Below are positions 57,165 to 64,000 of a stretch of 64,000 nucleotides of DNA, in pieces. Origin of the DNA: Silene conica (lineage: Eukaryota; Streptophyta; Magnoliopsida; Caryophyllales; Caryophyllaceae); contig CM055313.2 of assembly GCA_029255685.2 (NCBI GenBank), positions 47,634,079 through 47,698,078 of the forward strand. The letters run 5' to 3'. Made by a program: the position numbers and the translations under genes. A model generated the notes under the pieces. The model was not told the DNA's origin, did no database searches, and was given only the letters and a program-made list of their open reading frames with translations. Each line of letters starts with the position of its first letter. Position 1 is the first letter of the stretch.

Positions 57165-57466
57165 TTCTCGAGTTCTTTTATCAGTCGGGTTAAATGGGGG
57201 GAAATGCACCTCTTTAATACCTTCTCGCGCCTGTCATGAACATTAACCAGACGGGTTTTAGACTGCGAAAAATTTATCATCAAACAGTAAAGATTTTAGT
57301 ACTCGACTAACAATACTGTATGTACTGTGATACTGTTGTACCTGTTTCGTGTTGTCCAACATTTGACATAATTGCAGCATCAATCGCGTCTTGGTTTTCT
57401 ACGTACTCTTGACGCTCTTGCTGCCATTAACACTACCATGTTTGCATCAACATTTTTCGGAAATAC
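57165..57466 (-). pseudogene. Plasma-membrane H+-ATPase exon fragments
   Basis: Two minus-strand exons. The first (about 57342-57466) reads FPKNVDANMVVLMAARASR, then after a 4-nt insertion ENQDAIDAAI. The second (about 57165-57230) starts at a CAG acceptor and reads AREGIKEVHFPPFNPTDKRT. Together they match the cytoplasmic nucleotide-binding region of plant P-type proton pumps, where VVLMAARASR...ENQDAIDAAI and ...EVHFLPFNP-DKRT are adjacent in that order. The pump energises the plasma membrane; this piece is dead (frameshift, missing ends). Confidence 0.85.
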
Positions 57467-57484
57467 CTGCAAAAAGTAATATTG

Positions 57485-58667
57485 TTAAATGTTTTTTTTT
57501 GGTAAAAGGTAAATATATAATACATCAAAAACAAATGTACAATATGAGACTACTTCTAATACATGGTATTCGTAAATGCCCTATGCTAATTCCATGTAGT
57601 CTTCCGTTCAACACGAATAACAATGGCCTCAAATCTTCTAAACAGCGCTGCAACAGAGCAACCCAAAGGCTGAATCTGCTGCTACTCCTCAAGCCATTAA
57701 GATCTGTCTATTGTAGCAAGTCTTACTCGTTAGTCCATGAATGCATTAAAAATGCATTCTCACGCCAACCCCTACCAAGCTGCACCTAAGTAACAGCCTA
57801 TAGTAGCAAGTCTTATTATCTCTTATTCCCTTCTTGTTTCTGAACTTCTCCTGCTACTATTTTACTTACTAATCGCAAATGCCAATGCAGCCTATGGAGC
57901 CTGAACACAGGCCTAGTAACATACCACATCTGCATTCCTGCACTTCAAGCCGCATCCACCAACACAGACCTGCCGAAACCCATCAGTGCTAGTTCTGCGC
58001 ATGACCACTACAGCAACCTGTACAGCCCTGTTCACGCTGCAACTCTGCATCAGACCCTCACTGCTGCAACAGTACAGGTCTGTTACATACCCAGCTGCAA
58101 CAGATCAACCCAACACGCTGCTGCAGTTTCCAAGCGTTGTCCAGCCATCCCCAACAGCAGAGGCTGTACACTTCACTGCTGCCAATTTAATGCATAAATT
58201 CCTTGCAACAGAGCAGATGCTAACAGACTGCCCTCTGCCCTCAGACTAGATCAGCCCTGCACTGCCTACGGCCTGCAAATCCCTTTCCTAATGTGCAGTC
58301 CCATAACAGACCTGCACATCAACCTACTGCCCACATCAACTCCATATTTGCTAATCTACTTCTTCATTCTCAGTCAAACCTGCAACACTACTCGCTATCA
58401 CAATTCCAGCACCTTCAGAATGCTCTGCCAGCCATAACCTGACCCACATTCAGACCAGAAACACTGTCAGCAGCTCCTGAGACGCTACTGATCTGTTGCA
58501 TCCCGCCCCCAACCACAGCAGACAGAGCATAAATGCTCTACCTACTGCCACTGCACGAACCCCGCATCATTGAGCTACGTCCCAGCAAATGTTATTTATC
58601 ACCCATTTCATGCGAAAAAAATGTACCACAATCATCTGATCTGGTTGGATTGAAAAATAGTAAACCA
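57485..58667 (-). mobile_element. Probable non-LTR element tail, no coding recognised
   Basis: On the plus strand it starts with a T-run then GGTAAAAGGTAAATAT. This closely resembles the 3' tail of the LINE at 47475 (T-run, GGTGAAATGTGGGTAT). The remaining ~1.1 kb is rich in CTGCTGCAAC and GCTGCA words and has no long credible frame. Interpreted as a minus-strand retroposon inserted in the CACTA; borders on the right are unclear. Confidence 0.4.
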
Positions 58668-59825
58668 TGTTGGAGTGAGTGTCCTCGACAATAGTGTGAT
58701 CACGTCAATTATATTAATTATATTGACAAAACTCTATAAAAGAATATTCATGGGATGATTCTTATCATAAGTCAACTGGTCAACATTAATCGGTAATGAT
58801 TGGCTTGCTAGAGTTTGACATTACTGTCGTAATGACGGTGGTGACCAGTTGATCCCTTTAGGTCACACCTTTAGGACAGCTATCTCAATATTAAATGTAA
58901 CAACTGTATAATGATACGAGTTAATACATTTCTAGATTATAAATAAAAGGAGGAAATAATTTATAATAAGATTATAAATTATCTTAGTGATCGAAATATC
59001 ATCACTATTAATTATCTGTTTTATGAAACATGATAATAAAATGAATGAATTGAATTAACTACAATTGTTGTAGAATACGATTAAATAATTATATGAAATT
59101 ATTTAATTACTAATTTACGATAAAAGGTTTAAAATGTTAAACTACGTAAATAATATAATCGTAATGTTAAGTCACGGATGGGATCCGTTTTGGTCATGGT
59201 GACCGTGTGATATGTCACACTTAGACCTATACATTTTACATAATACATTATGTATTAGGAACATAAGGGAAACATGCAATTAATATGATAAGGCATGCTT
59301 GGGACATTTGAGAGAATAGAGAGCCAAGTGATTGGGCACTCTACCCTTGGTCTCGGCCGTCCCAAAAAGAGAACAAAAGAGAGTTTTTGTTCCCTCTTCT
59401 CAAGTTCATACATTCATTCTATTGACAACTAGGGTTTTGTTTTTGTGAGAGAAAAACATAAGAAAAGAAAGAAAAATAATTCCTTCTTGTATAACCCTAG
59501 CCGTGTGCCTCATTCAATCTAGTAAGCTTGTGTGTTGGTTCTAGCAAAACAATATACAAACATTGAGAGTTAGTGTGTCTTGGTGTTCATCTTTTGGAGG
59601 CCATCATCTCTTTGAAGGTTCAAGGAGGATCATCCACACATTAAGCTCAAGAACAAGTGAAGAAGGTGACTTCACTTGTGCCCTTATTTTGCCGAGATAT
59701 CCAATGTAAGGGAGCTTATTCTTACTCCTTAATCTCGTCATAATCAATTGTTAAGCATGCTAAAGATCTATAATTTATATGATAAATAAAAACTAGTATG
59801 ACTATATAGGTATATGAACCTAACA
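58668..59825 (+). repeat. 5' LTR of a Ty1/copia element (1158 bp)
   Basis: Starts TGTTGGAGTGAGTGTCC and ends TGAACCTAACA, followed by ATTGGTATCAGAGC. Related to the solo LTR at 43715-44953 and more distantly to 7620-8619 and 12021-13010. A stem is formed by GTCAACTGGTC (58771-58781) and GACCAGTTGAT (58843-58853). Confidence 0.93.
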
Positions 59826-59827
59826 AT

Positions 59828-59840
59828 TGGTATCAGAGCA
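59828..59840 (+). promoter_or_regulatory. Primer binding site (initiator Met-tRNA type)
   Basis: TGGTATCAGAGCA, two bases after the LTR end. Confidence 0.9.
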
Positions 59841-61617
59841 CTTGTTGTTGCATGCTTAATCGGTTTATAGTTTTTCCGAGTTTTTGAGACTTAAAACAAA
59901 ACTTATATTTAAAGACCCTTATATATATCACTCGAATTTTTGGCATGTAAATTAAATCTGGTCCTAAAATGTTTTTAGGTTATATGATAATTTATGAGAT
60001 TTAATATATTGTTCATAATTAAGATTTTAATCGTTTAAATGCATTTTATGACAAAATCGAGTTAAATGATTAAAATAGAAAGAAATTGTTTCTAGCCTTG
60101 TAATTTTCACACGACCTCACATGCTAATTTTACTTAATGTATGTAAAATTTTGGTACAATAAGACTTTGTATAGCATGTTTTACGATTTAATTGTTAAAA
60201 CCGTAAAAGGAGGTAATTTGGCCATTTATATACGATATTTCGAAATTTATTTCGGTTAAAATGACCAAATTTTTACATTATAAATATTCAAGTAATATTT
60301 TCAGAATGTTAGTGAAAATGAAAATCCAAAATTTCGAATTTTATAATTGTTTGGATTTAATTCGTAAATGTTATACATTTTAAAGGCATTATGAACGATG
60401 TTAAAATAATTAAAATGTTAATTATTATCAAAATTATTTATGACTAATTTTGAATCCTAAAATGTGTTAGGATATTATTTAGAACATAATTTGTGTATGT
60501 TTTAAATTTATGCTTTTTTAAAAGAGTTAAAAATGCTAAAATCTCATAAAACCGGGTTAATTTCGACATAAAGAGTTATTAGGGCGATTTGGCATTAAAA
60601 TGAACATATTTATAACATGTTATATTGCTGCGTTTTCCTTATGAATGTCATTTTATATTGCATAATTTTGAATCATGTAATTATTCTAGTATGGCCTTAG
60701 TTTTAAATTGGTATTTCCCGTAATGTAAGGGGTTACCAATTCGGTTGTAATTTTGTGATCTCGTATCACCCAATTGTAATTTATTTCTATTTTATAATGT
60801 ATAAAGTAGACTAGAAAAGTTGTAATATTTGTAAAATCCGGAGTTGCTTGAAGACGGTGCCATTCGGAAAGGAGTTCCGATCAAGACGGTGTTTGCCTCA
60901 ATTTGCGTGCCTCGTCAAGATCAAGGGACCAAAGGAGTTGGTTTCCGAATTTGTACTCTTGTTATTTCTTTTCTAGGATAAGGCCATACTAGGAATTTAT
61001 CGCTTGCTTTATTTTGTTTTAATATGTTGCATGCATAGCCAAATCGCCATTATCATATCATGCATATCGAGTATCGGGTCTTCAACGTATCAATTTTATT
61101 ATCGATAATTCACCTAAATTAGTTCACTTAAAAGGAGATAGATAATAATTGATAAGATCTCTTACGTTTAAAATATTGAGACTTAGCCTTACCAAAGAGT
61201 ATGGACCCATGAATCCCTTCTTCACAAATATGTAGGCTCGGCTAAACCGGGGTACTAAAATTGTCACGTTGGGTAAGTGGGGTAATGACGATTACACCTT
61301 GAAATTTGGTCGATCTCAACGAAGGTATTCGTAACCGTAGTTGCAATAAGTTCGGGCTATAGATAATTTTGAGAAAATTGTCGACCGAGAGTTCTAAGAG
61401 TAGAACCGATTAAAGGGTTAATCCACCAAATTATACCAATACGGGTTGAATCGGCTACACCGTGCCCGGATTAGTATGGGTTTGGGTCTCGGGTTTATTT
61501 ACTTAATTGTGTAAGAGATCGTTAAGTAAATACTTAACTTGTTTAAAACGTTTAACAAGTTTTTAATGATGAACGTTAATTTTCCTTCATTTCCGTTTTT
61601 GTAGTTATTTTATCGCA
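59841..61617 (+). mobile_element. Long copia leader, non-coding
   Basis: About 1.8 kb, AT-rich, no credible frame. Its second half parallels 13880-14878 of the other copia element (AATTTTGTGATCTCGTATCAC, ACCCATGAATCCCTTCTTC, TCGACCGAGAGTTC and others), so it is a conserved part of the lineage, not a random insertion. Confidence 0.7.
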
Positions 61618-64000
61618 ATGGATTCTTTCAACCCTATCACTATTGATTCTTGTCATAATGTTTTCGACGATATTTGCAACCAAAACAACATTGATACTAC
61701 TAGAGAAGTTCATTTCGGAACGGGTCCGGATGGCAGTATTAACTTCATTTCTTCTCTCCCACCTCCCAAAGGTTCATTTCTTGACACGGCTTATTTAGAT
61801 GAGCTAAATGAAGAAATGGACGCCTTATACTTGAAGGAAAGAGCTTATGATGAAGCTAGTGGGAGTTCTAGCAAGAAAGGTCTTGCAAAGAATAAAAGGA
61901 AGAAGAGAAAGTTAGAGAAAGGGCGATGCCACTATTGTAGTGTCATGGGCCATTGGAGGAGGAATTGCCCCAAGTACTTACGTCATATCCAAGAAGGTCT
62001 TGTGATCCCGTTAGGTAATTCCAAATCTGAAATTTTTGTTATTGACATAAATTTTACATCCAACACATCATGGGTATTGGATACCGGATGTGGTTCTCAC
62101 CTTTGTAATCGTTTGCAGGGTTTAAGAGAAGTGGAGAAGGTAGACAAGGGTGATATGGATCTCCGACTTGGAAATGGAGCTCGGGTAGCGGCCACTTCAA
62201 AAGGAACTTGCACTCTTGCCTTTACGAGTGGATATGAGCTCAAACTCAATAATTGTTATTTTGTACCGTCTCTTTCCAAAAACATTATTTCTGTCGCAAT
62301 GTTAGACATTGAAGGATATGATTTTTCCATTAAAAACAATTGTTGTTTAATTTCAAAGAATGACATGGTAGTTGGCCGTGCCAATTCTATTAACGGAATC
62401 TATGTTTTGGAAACTTCCGACTCGTCTAATAATGTCTACAACGTCAATAACAAAAGAATCAAAACAAATGATCCAAATGAATCATATGTTTGGCATTGTC
62501 GACTTGGTCACATAAATGAAAATCGCATTAAAAGATTGGTAAAGACCAACATAATCAAACCATTCGAATATGAATCTTATGGAACATGCGAGGCTTGCCT
62601 TCTAGGGAAGATGACTCGTAACCCCTTTAGTGGTAAAGGGACACGAGCAAGTGAGTTATTGGGACTTATACATACGGATGTGTGCGGACCATTATCTATC
62701 ACCGCTAGAGGCAACTATGACTATTTCATCACCTTCACCGATGATTTAAGTAGGTATGGGTATATCTACTTAATGAAGCATAAGAGTGAAGCTTTTACGA
62801 AATTCAAAGAATTTCAGAATGAAGTAGAGAACCAACTCGATAAGAAGATTAAAACATTACGATCCGATCGTGGTGGAGAATATCTTAGTAATGAATTTGA
62901 TTCACATCTCAAGGAATGTGGCATTGTGTCACAGCTTTCACCTCCAGGAACACCACAACTTAATGGTGTGGCTGAAAGGAGGAATCGAACCTTATTGGAT
63001 ATGGTCCGATCAATGATGAGCCAAACTAATTTACCCAATTCATTTTGGGGATTCGCGATCCTCACCGCCATCAAATCGTTGAACAATAGTCCAACGAAAG
63101 CGACCGATAAGACTCCATATGAGATGTGGAAAGGAAAGGTTCCCAACTTATCCTATATGAAGATATGGGGGTGCGAAGCTTATGTCAAGTCGAAAAACGA
63201 TGACAAACTCGCACCAAGATCCGAAAAATGCATATTTGTTGGTTATCCAACCACCTCTCGTGGCTACCACTTTTACAAACCTCAAGAAAACAAAGTGTTT
63301 GTGTCTTCTGAGGCTGTCTTCTTAGAAAAGGAGTTTATTTCTAAGAGACAGAGTGGGAGAAATTTTGAACTTAATGAAGTTCGAGAAGTTCAAGAGCCAC
63401 AAACTGAAGCTGAGACTGAAGAAGATGTTCCTTCTTCATCCACTTTGGTACCTATTCCACCTAGGAGGTCGAGTAGGGTCCCACATCAACCTGATAGGTA
63501 TGTTGGACTTATTGAGGAAGATGGTAGCCTGGACGTTTTACTTTTGGAAAGTGACGAGCCTACCACTTACAAAGCTGCAATCTCTAGTCCCGACTCCATA
63601 AAATGGCATGAGGCCATGGTATCTGAAATGGATTCTATGCATCAAAACCAAGTATGGGACTTGGTAGACTTGACTAAGGAGATGAGACCTCTCCAATGCA
63701 AGTGGATCTTCAAGGTGAAGAATGGCATAGAAGGACATGATGATGTCTATAAAGCTAGGCTAGTAGCTAAGGGTTTCTCCCAAGTCCAAGGTCTTCATTA
63801 TGATGAAACCTTTGCTCCGGTAGCCATGCTAAGATCCATTAGGATAATGTTAGCGATTGCCGCATTTCATGACTATGAAGTGTGGCAAATGGATGTCAAA
63901 ACCGCCTTCTTAAATGGGCATTTAAAGGAGGATGTGTATATGATACAACCCGAAGGTTTTGAAGATCCTAAAAATCCTAACAAGGTATGCAAGCTTAAGA
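61618..64000 (+). CDS. Ty1/copia Gag-Pol polyprotein, open to window edge, without capsid domain
   Basis: An uninterrupted frame of 794 codons, running out of the window. Zinc knuckle CHYCSVMGHWRRNC (residues 104-117); protease WVLDTGCGSHLCN with Asp 155; integrase with WHCRLGHINENRI and CEACLLGK (HHCC finger), then catalytic HTDVCGP (about 354), RSDRGGEY (about 417) and NGVAERRNR (about 452). RT begins near residue 695 (KWIFKVKNGI; VWQMDVKTAFLNG). RNase H and the YVDD motif would lie beyond 64000. The 103 residues before the zinc knuckle have no capsid-like motif; the other copia element here has such a domain (14879-15430) at the same place. Start choice: first ATG after the leader. In cells it would make reverse transcriptase and integrase, but not particles unless helped. 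Confidence 0.93.
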   Translation, partial: MDSFNPITIDSCHNVFDDICNQNNIDTTREVHFGTGPDGSINFISSLPPPKGSFLDTAYLDELNEEMDALYLKERAYDEASGSSSKKGLAKNKRKKRKLEKGRCHYCSVMGHWRRNCPKYLRHIQEGLVIPLGNSKSEIFVIDINFTSNTSWVLDTGCGSHLCNRLQGLREVEKVDKGDMDLRLGNGARVAATSKGTCTLAFTSGYELKLNNCYFVPSLSKNIISVAMLDIEGYDFSIKNNCCLISKNDMVVGRANSINGIYVLETSDSSNNVYNVNNKRIKTNDPNESYVWHCRLGHINENRIKRLVKTNIIKPFEYESYGTCEACLLGKMTRNPFSGKGTRASELLGLIHTDVCGPLSITARGNYDYFITFTDDLSRYGYIYLMKHKSEAFTKFKEFQNEVENQLDKKIKTLRSDRGGEYLSNEFDSHLKECGIVSQLSPPGTPQLNGVAERRNRTLLDMVRSMMSQTNLPNSFWGFAILTAIKSLNNSPTKATDKTPYEMWKGKVPNLSYMKIWGCEAYVKSKNDDKLAPRSEKCIFVGYPTTSRGYHFYKPQENKVFVSSEAVFLEKEFISKRQSGRNFELNEVREVQEPQTEAETEEDVPSSSTLVPIPPRRSSRVPHQPDRYVGLIEEDGSLDVLLLESDEPTTYKAAISSPDSIKWHEAMVSEMDSMHQNQVWDLVDLTKEMRPLQCKWIFKVKNGIEGHDDVYKARLVAKGFSQVQGLHYDETFAPVAMLRSIRIMLAIAAFHDYEVWQMDVKTAFLNGHLKEDVYMIQPEGFEDPKNPNKVCKLK

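Larger units (their letters stand above)
55346..57484 (+). mobile_element. Left part of a fourth CACTA, with captured gene pieces
   Basis: Terminus CACTACAACACATCCCG at 55346, followed by sub-terminal repeats with CGACGCTT / AAGCGT motifs to about 55560. From about 55860 the sequence looks genic on the minus strand: exon-like segments with GT-AG borders, listed separately. The right terminus was not found before 58667. 55600-55860 is AT-rich with nothing recognised. Confidence 0.65.

Noticed and set aside
57391..58249. Plus-strand frames over the CTGCTGCAAC-rich segment
   Set aside because: No domain, low-complexity composition, and the T-run at the left end suggests a minus-strand retroposon instead.
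1..64000. tRNA, rRNA, or organelle-derived genes
   Set aside because: No cloverleaf with A/B boxes, rRNA core motif or plastid gene text was noticed; the TGGTATCAGAGC sites are LTR primer sites.

Overview
The window is nuclear DNA of a flowering plant, almost certainly a eudicot. It is a retrotransposon- and transposon-filled intergenic region with no convincingly intact host gene. Evidence for a plant: Athila-type and Ty1/copia gag-pol genes, LTR primer sites matching plant initiator Met-tRNA, several CACTA (En/Spm) transposons with TNP2-type transposase, a SINE with a (TTG)n tail, and captured pieces of a plastid mechanosensitive channel gene (MSL2/3 type) and a plasma-membrane proton pump gene. 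The SINE tail hints at Caryophyllales, but the species cannot be fixed from the sequence.

Layout. 1-3433: 3' end and full 2.7 kb LTR of a Tekay-like Ty3/gypsy element running in from the left. 3434-4615: 3' end and partial LTR of a Tat/Athila-like element. 4616-11252: a coding-less LTR element (LARD, copy L1, minus strand), interrupted by a 0.54 kb TRIM and a copia solo LTR. 11253-15430: an LTR scrap of the first family, then the 5' half of a copia element with a Gag ORF. 15431-22041: an open 1848-codon Athila-type gag-pol on the minus strand. 22042-26032: the 3' half of an Athila element on the plus strand with its 1.6 kb LTR. 26033-33169 (L2, plus) and 33169-46975 (L3, minus) are two more copies of the LARD family. 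L3 is split by a 6.0 kb CACTA that carries most of an MSL2/3 gene, and by another copia solo LTR. 46976-48290: gypsy LTR debris and a 5'-truncated LINE. 48323-58667: nested CACTA elements, one with decayed TNP2 and TnpA-like genes and a TRIM inside, another with captured proton-ATPase exons. 58668-64000: 5' LTR, long leader and open gag-pol of a copia element leaving the window.

Two structural signals cut across unrelated families and are the main results. (1) A short hairpin with covarying arms but a nearly fixed RGGA loop, closed by G-C, lies 18-20 nt before the 3' LTR in the Tekay-like, Tat-like, Athila, LARD and TRIM elements alike. In the LARD it is triplicated. (2) GC-rich double palindromes of about 40-45 bp are regularly spaced (about 84-102 bp) with unrelated AT-rich spacers in three separate gypsy segments. 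Other palindrome arrays with a similar design (GGTCGGTCGACC pairs, CTCGATCGAG pairs, a 21-bp GAACCCC... array) occur in non-coding parts of other elements. All similarity statements come from reading the sequence by eye; no alignment or database search was run.
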